From Clostridiaceae bacterium (GTDB lineage Bacteria; Bacillota; Clostridia; Oscillospirales; Acutalibacteraceae), in assembly GCA_904501895.1 (NCBI GenBank), contig CAJGCX010000093.1:1-6966 (forward strand): a stretch of DNA of 6,966 nucleotides, in the 5' to 3' direction. The notes beneath the pieces were generated by a model. That model worked only from the letters and a program-made list of their open reading frames with translations, did no database searches and was not told the origin of the DNA. Position numbers and translations under genes: made by a program. This document shows, piece by piece, positions 1 to 5,904 of the stretch (positions are counted from its first letter, which is position 1; each line of letters starts with the position of its first letter).

Positions 1-783
1 AACAGCATTGATAATACCCTGGCTATGACCATGAGCAGAGTCAAGAGTAATCATATCAACACCTGCTTCAACAAGAGCAGCTACACGGTCAAGCACGTCA
101 GCAGTTGCACCAACAGCAGCACCACAAAGGAGTCTGCCCATTGTGTCTCTTGCTGAATTTGGATATTTAACTGCCTTTTCAATATCTTTAATTGTGATAA
201 GACCCTTAAGGAAGCCTGCTTCATCAACTAAAGGAAGCTTTTCAATCTTATGCTTCATAAGAATCTGCTTTGCTTCGTCGTGATTTGTGCCGACAGGAGC
301 AGTTACAAGACCTTCACTTGTCATATAGTCCTTGATTTTACCACTGTAATCAGCAATAAATCTCATATCACGGTTTGTAAGAATACCAACAAGCTTACCA
401 TTTTCGTCACATACAGGAACACCTGAAATCTTATAACGGTGCATAAGATTGTCAGCTTCCTGAACAGTATTTTCAGGAGATAAGAAGAATGGGTTGTTGA
501 TAACACCATTTTCACTTCTCTTAACCTTGTCAACCTGTGCCTTCTGTGCTTCAATTGACATATTCTTATGGATAATACCGATACCGCCTTCACGAGCAAT
601 AGCAATAGCCATATTACTTTCAGTAACAGTATCCATAGCTGCTGTGATAACTGGTGTGTTCAATTTAATTGTTTTTGTAAGCTGAGTTGAAATATCAACA
701 TCACTTGGAAGAACGTTACTTTCTGCAGGGATGAGAAGCACGTCGTCAAAGGTAAGTCCTTCTTTTACAAACTTGTCTGTCAT
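1..783 (-). CDS. guaB: IMP dehydrogenase, N-terminal part (cut by left edge)
   Basis: Inosine-5'-monophosphate dehydrogenase oxidises IMP to XMP with NAD, the committed step of GMP synthesis in the cytoplasm. The window holds 261 codons from the ATG at 783 down to base 1. The start matches the family (TFDDVLLIPAESNVLPSDVD, about residues 11-30), followed by the barrel strand TPVITAAMDTVTE (43-55) and EGGIGIIHKNMS (65-76). Two CBS domains are inserted at about 94-210, including SGVPVCDENGKLVGILTNRD (120-139) and KLPLVDEAGFLKGLITIKDI. The barrel resumes and the visible part ends in the NAD-contacting loop DSAHGHSQG (D248). The catalytic cysteine loop lies beyond the left edge, so completeness cannot be judged. 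An AAGGAG ribosome binding site (793-798) sits 9 bases before the ATG. The gene follows lysC in the same direction, but a hairpin terminator separates them, so separate transcription is likely. Family assignment is very secure. Confidence 0.97.
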   Translation of the reverse strand, partial: MTDKFVKEGLTFDDVLLIPAESNVLPSDVDISTQLTKTIKLNTPVITAAMDTVTESNMAIAIAREGGIGIIHKNMSIEAQKAQVDKVKRSENGVINNPFFLSPENTVQEADNLMHRYKISGVPVCDENGKLVGILTNRDMRFIADYSGKIKDYMTSEGLVTAPVGTNHDEAKQILMKHKIEKLPLVDEAGFLKGLITIKDIEKAVKYPNSARDTMGRLLCGAAVGATADVLDRVAALVEAGVDMITLDSAHGHSQGIINAV

Positions 784-819
784 AATTTATATCTCCTTCA
801 CATTAAAATTTATTATAAG

Positions 820-848
820 AAAAGAGAAACAATTAATGTTTCTCTTTT
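820..848 (-). terminator. Probable intrinsic terminator after lysC
   Basis: A perfect 11-base-pair inverted repeat (820-830 against 838-848) with a 7-base loop lies between the lysC stop and guaB. Read on the minus strand, the 3' arm ends in TTTT and is followed by CTTATAAT, giving a short U-rich run. The stem has few GC pairs, so termination may be partial. It would end the hom-lysC transcript, with some read-through into guaB possible. Confidence 0.72.
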
Positions 849-858
849 TTAGTCGCAA

Positions 859-1332
859 TTATTCCGCAGGGAAGAATGCCTTGTGAATTGCGCTAACTGC
901 ACGGTCAGCATCCTCAAGGTCAATAAGAACTGAAATTTTGATTTCGCTTGTAGCAATCATATCAATGTTAATGTCGCGCTCGTAGAGAGCCTCAAACATC
1001 TTTGAAGCTGTGCCTGGATGAGATTCCATACCTGCACCAACAATTGAGATTTTAGCAACTGAAGTGTCACAAGTAATGTTTGAATCATCAATATCAAACA
1101 AATTCTTAACACACTCAACTGTTTCATCAGCATTGCTCTTTGAAACTGTGAATGTAATATCCTTTGTGCTGTCACGACCAACAGACTGTAAAATAATATC
1201 AACATTTATCTTATGCTTTGCGAGAACATCGAAAAGCTTGAAAGCCACACCTGGTGTGTTTGGAATCTGTGTAATTGAAATACGTGCCACATCAGTATCC
1301 TTTGTAACACCTCTGATAAGCATTTTTTCCAT
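859..1332 (-). CDS. Candidate LysC beta subunit from internal in-frame start
   Basis: An ATG at 1332 (codon 246 of lysC, in frame) would give a 157-residue protein made of only the two ACT domains. Directly upstream on the minus strand is TAAGGAGGT (1340-1348), a nine-base complement to the 16S rRNA 3' end, ending 7 bases before the ATG. This site is stronger than that of lysC itself. In B. subtilis aspartokinase II the same gene makes an alpha chain of about 408 residues and a beta chain of about 163 from an internal start, which also places that start at about codon 246. The sequence shows the site and frame; that the short product is made here is inference. The codons Lys-Glu-Val (AAG GAG GTT) could create the motif by chance. 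Confidence 0.6.
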   Translation of the reverse strand: MEKMLIRGVTKDTDVARISITQIPNTPGVAFKLFDVLAKHKINVDIILQSVGRDSTKDITFTVSKSNADETVECVKNLFDIDDSNITCDTSVAKISIVGAGMESHPGTASKMFEALYERDINIDMIATSEIKISVLIDLEDADRAVSAIHKAFFPAE

Positions 1333-2067
1333 TTTAGTAACCTCCTTAACGATTGTACCAGGAACTCTCTTAAGGCTTGAGAGAACCTCTAATTCAACAT
1401 TATACTTTTTAGCCATTTCAACAGAACGGTTGTTTAAAACCTGTGCACCAAGAGTTGCAAGCTCAAGCATTTCATCATAAGTGATTTCCTGAAGCTTTTT
1501 AGCGTTGTCAACCTTTCTTGGGTCTGCTGTGTAAACACCTTCAACGTCTGTGAAAATCTGGCAACGGTCAGCACGAAGAGCAGCAGCAATAGCAACAGCA
1601 CTTGTATCTGAACCACCACGACCAAGAGTTGTAAGGTCATCATATTTATTTACACCCTGGAAGCCAGCTACAACAACGATGTTATGACGGTCGATTTCTG
1701 AACGAAGTCTGTCTGCCTTAACATTCTTAATTCTTGCTGTACCATAAGCAGAGCTTGTGTTAAAACCTGCCTGCCAACCAAGAAGTGAAACTGCAGGACA
1801 TCCTAACTTTTCAATAGCCATTGCAAGAAGAGCAATTGAAATCTGTTCACCGGATGCCATAAGCATATCCATTTCTCTCTTTGATGGCTTTGAATTGATT
1901 TCATAAGCCTTTTCAATTAAATCGTCTGTTGTGTCACCCTGTGCTGAAACAACAACCACAACATCATTACCTGCACGATATGTGTCAGTAACAATCTGGG
2001 CAACATTCATTACTCTTTCGGCGTCACGAACACTTGAGCCACCGAATTTCTGAACTATAAGTCCCAT
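859..2067 (-). CDS. lysC: Aspartate kinase (aspartokinase, lysC type)
   Basis: Aspartokinase phosphorylates L-aspartate with ATP, the first step toward lysine, threonine, methionine and diaminopimelate. The 402-residue length fits a monofunctional LysC (Bacillus subtilis aspartokinase II has about 408). The catalytic amino-acid-kinase domain spans about residues 1-240. It shows KFGGSSV (7-13), SAQGDTTDDL (41-50), ASGEQISIALLA (71-82) and the nucleotide/aspartate region TTLGRGGSDTSAVAIAAAL (146-164), then FTDVEGVYTADPR (172-184). Two ACT domains follow: the first around 265-320 (IPNTPGVAFKLFDVL) and the second around 338-400 (MESHPGTASKMFEAL). Both keep the PG ligand-loop motif, so feedback control by lysine and/or threonine is likely. 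The start at 2067 has a strong AGGAGGA site (2073-2079). The gene lies 33 bases after hom and is probably co-transcribed with it. A strong internal in-frame start lies at codon 246. Confidence 0.97.
   Translation of the reverse strand: MGLIVQKFGGSSVRDAERVMNVAQIVTDTYRAGNDVVVVVSAQGDTTDDLIEKAYEINSKPSKREMDMLMASGEQISIALLAMAIEKLGCPAVSLLGWQAGFNTSSAYGTARIKNVKADRLRSEIDRHNIVVVAGFQGVNKYDDLTTLGRGGSDTSAVAIAAALRADRCQIFTDVEGVYTADPRKVDNAKKLQEITYDEMLELATLGAQVLNNRSVEMAKKYNVELEVLSSLKRVPGTIVKEVTKMEKMLIRGVTKDTDVARISITQIPNTPGVAFKLFDVLAKHKINVDIILQSVGRDSTKDITFTVSKSNADETVECVKNLFDIDDSNITCDTSVAKISIVGAGMESHPGTASKMFEALYERDINIDMIATSEIKISVLIDLEDADRAVSAIHKAFFPAE
1330..1348 (-). promoter_or_regulatory. Internal Shine-Dalgarno and start codon within lysC
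   Basis: TAAGGAGGT at 1340-1348 on the minus strand is followed after 7 bases by ATG (1330-1332), in the lysC reading frame. It lies at the junction between the kinase domain and the first ACT domain, exactly where a separate regulatory subunit would begin. A second in-frame ATG follows three codons later. Confidence 0.65.
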
Positions 2068-2072
2068 ATATG

Positions 2073-2079
2073 TCCTCCT
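2073..2079 (-). promoter_or_regulatory. Ribosome binding site of lysC
   Basis: AGGAGGA on the minus strand, 5 bases before the ATG at 2067, in the 33-base hom-lysC gap. It fixes the lysC start and allows lysC to be translated independently of hom. Confidence 0.85.
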
Positions 2080-2085
2080 AAATGG

Positions 2086-2102
2086 AATAAATACTATTTA
2101 TT
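2086..2102. repeat. Short AT-only inverted repeat in the hom-lysC gap
   Basis: AATAAATA-C-TATTTATT is a perfect 8-base dyad around a single central base, overlapping the hom stop codon. As RNA it could fold only a weak 7-base-pair AT stem with a 3-base loop. It may be chance in AT-rich DNA. Confidence 0.4.
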
Positions 2103-3339
2103 AATAATCAGTAACTCTGATAAGAGATTTGATACTGATTGAAGAAACGCTGTTAAGCTTTTCTGTAAGCTCATTTTCTGTCATAGCGCATGTTACAAAT
2201 GCAAGCTCATTTTCCTTACAGCCATCAAATGAAAGCACCTTTACATCACCGACTGCATTTACAACGTCCTGTAACGCAGCTGCTTTATCTGTAACCTCAG
2301 CACGGATATAAAGAGGATTAACCGCTGATTTATAATCAACAACATAGTTTTCCTCTGCTTCGTCCCAACCGAGAGGCTTCTTTCTGTCCATATTTCTAGC
2401 ACAGTCAATAACGTCAGCAACAACTGCAGAAGCAGTAGGTAACTTACCTGCGCCCTTACCGTAGAATACAACATCACCTGTTGCATCACCACGAACAAGA
2501 ATTGCATTGAAAACATCAGTAACTGAAGCCAACTGACTACCGTGCATAACGATTGCAGGAGAAACGATTGCAAAAATCTTGCCGTCATTCATTCTCTTTG
2601 CACGACCTAAAAGCTTAATTACACCACCGAGTGCACCGATATATGCAACATCGTCAAGAGTAATCTTTGTAATTCCCTCTGTGTAAACTGATTCAGGGTA
2701 AACGTGCTTACCAAAAGCAAGAGAAGCAAGGATACAGATTTTTCTGCAAGCATCGTGGCCTTCCACGTCAGCTGTAGGGTCTTTTTCTGCATAGCCATTA
2801 TCCTGAGCAAGCTTTAACGCATCCTCAAAGCTCATATTCTTTTCAATCATCATTGTAAGAATAAAGTTTGTTGTGCCGTTTAAAATACCTGCGATTTCAT
2901 CGATTTCGTTTGCTGCAAGGCACTGTGACATTGGTCTGATAATAGGAATACCGCCACCAACAGATGCTTCAAACAAGAAATTAACATTATTCTCACTTGC
3001 CAACTGTAAAAGCTCACAGCCCTTTGCTGCAACAAGCTCTTTGTTTGAAGTTACAACGCTTTTACCTGCTTTAAGGCAAGATGAAACAAACTCATAAGCA
3101 GGGTGAAGTCCGCCCATTGTTTCAACAACAACCTTAACGTCATCGTCGTTGAGAATTGTGTTAAAATCCTTTATCATTTTATCCTCGTGAGGGTCTCCCG
3201 GGAAATCCCTTAAATCGAGAATATATTTAACTTCCATTTCCTTCTGTGTGCTTCTTTTAACGATACTGTCGTGGTTTTTTGTGATAACCTCAACCACACC
3301 TGAACCTACTGTACCGTAGCCCATTACAGCAACATACAT
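2101..3339 (-). CDS. hom: Homoserine dehydrogenase
   Basis: Homoserine dehydrogenase reduces aspartate-4-semialdehyde to homoserine with NAD(P)H, the branch point toward threonine and methionine. The 412 residues contain an N-terminal Rossmann fold with GYGTVGSG (7-14), ETMGGLHPA (73-81) and SVVTSNKELVA (94-104, with conserved K100). The dimerisation/catalytic part includes FEASVGGGIPII (123-134), GILNGTTNFIL (151-161) and AEKDPTADVEGHDACRK (184-200). In that last segment E185, D191, D196 and K200 align by spacing with the substrate and catalytic residues known from the yeast enzyme. A C-terminal ACT-like region covers about 343-412. Its first loop reads TDKAAALQD instead of the usual D-x-P-G-V/L, so effector binding may be altered. 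The ATG at 3339 is preceded immediately by an in-frame TAA, which limits the start to here. The upstream ribosome site is weak (GGGATGTGA). It is the first gene of the hom-lysC operon. Confidence 0.97.
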   Translation of the reverse strand: MYVAVMGYGTVGSGVVEVITKNHDSIVKRSTQKEMEVKYILDLRDFPGDPHEDKMIKDFNTILNDDDVKVVVETMGGLHPAYEFVSSCLKAGKSVVTSNKELVAAKGCELLQLASENNVNFLFEASVGGGIPIIRPMSQCLAANEIDEIAGILNGTTNFILTMMIEKNMSFEDALKLAQDNGYAEKDPTADVEGHDACRKICILASLAFGKHVYPESVYTEGITKITLDDVAYIGALGGVIKLLGRAKRMNDGKIFAIVSPAIVMHGSQLASVTDVFNAILVRGDATGDVVFYGKGAGKLPTASAVVADVIDCARNMDRKKPLGWDEAEENYVVDYKSAVNPLYIRAEVTDKAAALQDVVNAVGDVKVLSFDGCKENELAFVTCAMTENELTEKLNSVSSISIKSLIRVTDY

Positions 3340-3362
3340 TTATTTCACATCCCATTACAAGG

Positions 3363-3379
3363 TATAATTTAGCATTATA
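3363..3379. repeat. Inverted repeat overlapping the hom -10 element
   Basis: TATAAT-TTAGC-ATTATA is a perfect 6-base inverted repeat with a 5-base spacer. Its right arm is the predicted hom -10 box read on the minus strand, and its left arm lies around the predicted transcription start. It could be a small operator, or two -10-like words that pair by chance. Confidence 0.35.
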
Positions 3380-3401
3380 AAAATACTTTTACATATTCTA
3401 A
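3374..3401 (-). promoter_or_regulatory. Predicted sigma-A promoter of hom-lysC
   Basis: On the minus strand a perfect TATAAT (3374-3379) lies 16 bases downstream of TTAGAA (3396-3401), a 4 of 6 match to TTGACA. Transcription would start near 3367 and leave a leader of about 28 bases before the hom ATG, too short for a riboswitch or T-box. The -10 is strong and the -35 is weak. Confidence 0.5.
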
Positions 3402-3460
3402 CACAAATCTTTGCAATTATAAAGAGGTAATATACAATATTTTTATATTATTTTTTAATG

Positions 3461-3477
3461 AATTTTTAGAAAAAATT
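3461..3477. repeat. AT-rich inverted repeat in the divergent promoter region
   Basis: AATTTTT-AGA-AAAAATT is a perfect 7-base inverted repeat with a 3-base centre, located 22 bases upstream of the plus-strand -35 box. It sits in a strongly AT-rich tract (about 3430-3500) that might act as an UP element or bent DNA. No protein-binding role can be assigned from sequence alone. Confidence 0.35.
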
Positions 3478-3498
3478 ACATAATTTACAACTTTTTAA

Positions 3499-3527
3499 TT
3501 GATACTTTGAGAAAAATGGTTTATTAT
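3499..3527 (+). promoter_or_regulatory. Predicted sigma-A promoter of the permease-phosphatase unit
   Basis: TTGATA (3499-3504), a 17-base spacer and TATTAT (3522-3527), each 5 of 6 against consensus, predict transcription from about 3534. That is 24 bases before the ATG at 3558. The promoter overlaps the alternative TTG start at 3507, which therefore cannot be on the transcript. Confidence 0.78.
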
Positions 3528-3557
3528 ATTAGTATTACAATTTTTTGGAGAAATTTT

Positions 3558-4709
3558 ATGACAGGAATTGAAAAGAAAAAAGGTTTTATAATCAATACAG
3601 TATATGCGACAATTCTTATTGCGCTTTTTTATCTGTTTTTTAAATATGCTTTGGGGACAATTTTTCCTATTATCTGCTCTTTGGTAATTGCATTCATTTT
3701 ACAGAAGCCTGTGAATTTCATTTGCAGTAAAACACCGTTAAAGAGGGGACTTACATCTACATTTTTTGTTCTTTTAAGCTTCATTCTTGTGTTCTCAGCT
3801 TTAGGTCTTATCATTGTGTGGTTAGGCTCTGAATTCAAGGGCTTTTTCCGATACATTATGATTCAGCTTGAGGATATTCCTGCGCTTGTTGAAAATATAA
3901 AAGGATATCTTGCAAACATCCTTGCTCTTTTACCTGAAAAAGTAGAATTTGCTGCACTCAGCTTTATTAACGAGAAATTAGATGCTTTTATTAATGCACC
4001 CGAAGCAGTTCTTCCTGAATCATCAGGACTTGATTTTTCATTCCTTTCAACGCCACTTTTAGGAATCTGGAATACTGCGAAGCAAATTCCTACAACACTC
4101 GTTTCTATTGTTGTATCTATTGTCGCATGTTGCTTTATGACATCTGATTTCAAATCAGTAAAAAACCTTTTGTTAGGGTTCTTCAGCGTTGAAACAAGAG
4201 AAAAGGTTGTAAGAGCAAAACGACTTCTTATACCATCTCTCGGTAAAATGATAAAGGCTTATGCAATTATCATTACAATTACCTTCTGTGAATTAGGTCT
4301 CGGATTATCCATTTTAACATTCCTTAAGGTTTATAGTGGAAGCTACATTTTCATTATTGCGGCGCTTACTGCAATAATCGACATTATCCCTGTTTTGGGT
4401 ACAGGCACAGTGCTTATTCCTTGGGCGCTTTATAATCTTATTTCCGGTAACTACTCACTTGCAGTAGGTCTTCTTGTGATTTACGCTTGCATAACAGTTA
4501 TCCGTCAGATTATTGAGCCTAAGCTTGTGGCAGCACAGTTGGGTATTCCTGCGTTTTTAACTATTGTTTCTATGTTTATCGGCTCACAGATTTTTGGTGT
4601 AATCGGCATTTTTATTCTTCCGATTACAATAGTTATGATTAAGCTTTTAAATGACGAAGGTATTATTAATATCTTCCACAAGATTGAAGAAAAGGAGGGT
4701 GCTGAATGA
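3558..4709 (+). CDS. AI-2E family (YtvI-like) integral membrane protein
   Basis: This is a 383-residue polytopic membrane protein of the AI-2E/PerM family (PF01594), whose members include TqsA-type exporters, some Na+/H+ antiporters and the sporulation protein YtvI. Hydrophobic segments lie at about 11-30, 34-49, 67-90, 178-196, 232-257, 260-280, 300-316 and 333-363, with a mainly extramembrane stretch at 91-177. The family signature is clear near the C-terminus: IIDIIPVLGTGTVLIPWALY (273-292), then IRQIIEPKLVAAQLGIPAF (315-333) and GVIGIFILPI. The ATG at 3558 was chosen because GGAG (3547-3550) lies 7 bases upstream. A longer frame from a TTG at 3507 starts inside the promoter and adds 17 atypical residues. 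The stop overlaps the next gene's start in ATGA, suggesting translational coupling. The substrate is unknown, and a YtvI role in sporulation is possible but not proven. Confidence 0.92.
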   Translation: MTGIEKKKGFIINTVYATILIALFYLFFKYALGTIFPIICSLVIAFILQKPVNFICSKTPLKRGLTSTFFVLLSFILVFSALGLIIVWLGSEFKGFFRYIMIQLEDIPALVENIKGYLANILALLPEKVEFAALSFINEKLDAFINAPEAVLPESSGLDFSFLSTPLLGIWNTAKQIPTTLVSIVVSIVACCFMTSDFKSVKNLLLGFFSVETREKVVRAKRLLIPSLGKMIKAYAIIITITFCELGLGLSILTFLKVYSGSYIFIIAALTAIIDIIPVLGTGTVLIPWALYNLISGNYSLAVGLLVIYACITVIRQIIEPKLVAAQLGIPAFLTIVSMFIGSQIFGVIGIFILPITIVMIKLLNDEGIINIFHKIEEKEGAE

Positions 4710-5425
4710 TTGATATTCACAGTCACGTATTGTTTGATATGGATGACGGCGCAGAAGATATTGAAACATCCATTGAGCTTTGTCGTGATTCATATATGAA
4801 TGGTTGTGACGCTATAGTACTGACTCCTCATTTTCTTGAGTACAGTTATCTTGAAGATTTTATTGAGGAAAGGGATATGCGAATCACCTTCCTTCGTGAA
4901 GCATTAGAAAAAGAAAATATTCCTCTTGAGGTGCTTCCCGGTGCAGAGCTTTTTCTTTCAGACAGAGTTTTCGGAGCGGACATTCTTGATGACCTCACCA
5001 TTAACGGTACAAAATATATGCTCTGTGAGATGCCTCTCATTCCGTTCGACACTAAAAATGTCACTCGTTGGTTTGATGAACTCATTGACAGAGGCTATAA
5101 GCCAATCCTTGCTCATCCTGAAAGATACTACGAATTTCATCAGAATTATGAGTTAATTGACCAGCTTATTGAACGTGATATCATTTTCCAAGTGAACATT
5201 GATAGCCTTATCGGTGAAAATGGTTCAGATGCGCAGGATATGGCAATCGATATGGTTCGTAATGGCGTTGCACAGATAATCGCAAGTGATGCTCACGACC
5301 TGGATTTCCGTCACACTCGTCTTATTGAAAAGCTTAACGAGCTTCCCGAAATAATTTCCGAAAAGCTCGTTGAAAAATGCCTTATCCACAACCCTGAAAA
5401 AATCATAAATAATGAAGACTTATAA
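4706..5425 (+). CDS. CpsB/YwqE-type PHP-domain phosphatase
   Basis: The 239 residues match the metal-dependent PHP-fold protein-tyrosine phosphatases (CpsB, Cps4B, YwqE), which dephosphorylate bacterial tyrosine kinases such as CpsD that control capsule and exopolysaccharide chain length. The family length is about 240-250, so it is complete. Expected metal ligands are visible: H5 and H7 in DIHSHVLFDMDDG (3-15), D14, H42 in LTPHF, E81 in PGAE, E108 in CEMP, H137 in AHPERY (136-141), and D195 and H197 in ASDAHD (193-198). The C-terminus has the typical HNPEKII (228-234). The ATG overlaps the preceding stop (ATGA), with AAGGAGG at 4692-4698 giving a strong ribosome site inside the upstream gene. 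No kinase, glycosyltransferase or polymerase gene is adjacent, so the substrate is open. It is the last gene before a strong terminator. The family call is secure; tyrosine phosphatase activity is inferred. Confidence 0.91.
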   Translation: MIDIHSHVLFDMDDGAEDIETSIELCRDSYMNGCDAIVLTPHFLEYSYLEDFIEERDMRITFLREALEKENIPLEVLPGAELFLSDRVFGADILDDLTINGTKYMLCEMPLIPFDTKNVTRWFDELIDRGYKPILAHPERYYEFHQNYELIDQLIERDIIFQVNIDSLIGENGSDAQDMAIDMVRNGVAQIIASDAHDLDFRHTRLIEKLNELPEIISEKLVEKCLIHNPEKIINNEDL

Positions 5426-5426
5426 A

Positions 5427-5470
5427 AAACGGCAGTTCGTTTTGAACTGCCGTTAAAATTTTTATTTTTT
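5427..5470. terminator. Bidirectional intrinsic terminator between converging genes
   Basis: An 11-base-pair perfect stem (5428-5438 with 5444-5454, core GGCAGTTC/GAACTGCC) and a 5-base loop GTTTT is followed on the plus strand by a long T-rich tract (to 5470). On the minus strand it is followed by TTTT then ATA. It starts 2 bases after the phosphatase stop and lies 8 bases beyond the dockerin gene's stop, so it serves both transcripts, more strongly the plus one. Confidence 0.93.
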
Positions 5471-5818
5471 TCCTGCGTTGATAATGTCATCCCATGAAAT
5501 ACTGTCGTCGCCGTCATCATCGCCTATGCTTGGTGGTGTTGATGTTGTCAATTCTTCTTCAGGAAGCAATCCTACAACACACTGTAAAATCATACGAGCA
5601 TCAATTGCTGAAACGTTACCGTCCTTGTTATAGTCAGCCTTTTTCTTCTGCTCTGCTGTAAGAGTTCTCATGCCTGCTGTAGCCTGTAAAACATAGAGAG
5701 CATCAGCACCTGTAACCTGACCGTCTCCGTTTACATCACCTAACTTTGCTGCAAATGCAACAACCGAAAGTGAGAGCACCATAGCAACAACTAACACTAA
5801 TGAAATTATCTTCTTCAT
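5462..5818 (-). CDS. Secreted stand-alone type I dockerin protein
   Basis: This 118-residue protein carries a Sec signal peptide: KK at 2-3, a hydrophobic core at 4-20 and a probable cut after AFA (21-23). Then come two type I dockerin repeats. Repeat 1 is GDVNGDGQVTGADALYVLQA (27-46), with calcium ligands D28, N30, D32 and D39. Repeat 2 is ADYNKDGNVSAIDARMILQC (61-80), with D62, N64, D66 and D73. A Thr/Ser/Pro linker (91-97) leads to an Asp-rich tail (seven Asp in 100-111) ending SWDDIINAGKK. Dockerins bind cohesins on scaffoldins in cellulosome-like complexes, normally anchoring an enzyme; here there is no catalytic domain. The start at 5818 has GGAG (5827-5830) 8 bases upstream. An in-frame ATG at 5851 would add 11 residues before the signal peptide and falls upstream of the predicted transcription start. 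Domain identity is secure; the partner and role are unknown. Confidence 0.93.
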   Translation of the reverse strand: MKKIISLVLVVAMVLSLSVVAFAAKLGDVNGDGQVTGADALYVLQATAGMRTLTAEQKKKADYNKDGNVSAIDARMILQCVVGLLPEEELTTSTPPSIGDDDGDDSISWDDIINAGKK

Positions 5819-5855
5819 ATATTTATCTCCATTCCATAATAATTTTATCAACTTA

Positions 5856-5884
5856 ATTAAACCATATTATATATTATTTGTCAA
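5856..5884 (-). promoter_or_regulatory. Predicted sigma-A promoter of the dockerin gene
   Basis: On the minus strand a perfect TTGACA (5879-5884) is separated by 17 bases from TTTAAT (5856-5861), a 5 of 6 match. Transcription would begin near 5849, about 30 bases before the ATG at 5818. The promoter starts 20 bases after the hydrolase stop, and no terminator hairpin lies between, so read-through from upstream may add to expression. Confidence 0.78.
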
Positions 5885-5904
5885 GTTACGGGAACCTTAC
5901 AAAA

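Noticed and set aside
784..858. TATAAT at 812-817 on the minus strand as a guaB promoter
   Set aside because: The -10 word is perfect, but no acceptable -35 lies 16-18 bases upstream and the position overlaps the lysC terminator arm. It is possible but not supported enough to list.
1064..1480. 138-codon open frame on the plus strand opposite lysC
   Set aside because: It is antisense to a clear aspartokinase frame, has no recognisable protein features, and reads as a shadow of the coding strand.
3293..3355. Short upstream frame (ATG at 3355 on the minus strand) overlapping the hom start, with several Cys codons
   Set aside because: It has no ribosome site of its own, and its cysteines come from reading the hom N-terminus in another frame. 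It is not evidence for a leader peptide.
3507..3557. TTG start giving a 400-residue version of the AI-2E family protein
   Set aside because: It lies inside the predicted promoter, between the -35 and -10 boxes, has no ribosome site, and the added residues do not resemble the family. The ATG at 3558 has GGAG at the right distance.
3340..3557. Riboswitch, T-box or attenuator upstream of hom
   Set aside because: The predicted leader is only about 28 bases, and no stable GC-containing stem or T-box motif is visible in this AT-rich gap.
5819..5851. Upstream ATG giving a 129-residue dockerin protein
   Set aside because: It lies at or before the predicted transcription start and would put 11 residues before a standard signal peptide. 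The ATG at 5818 has its own GGAG.
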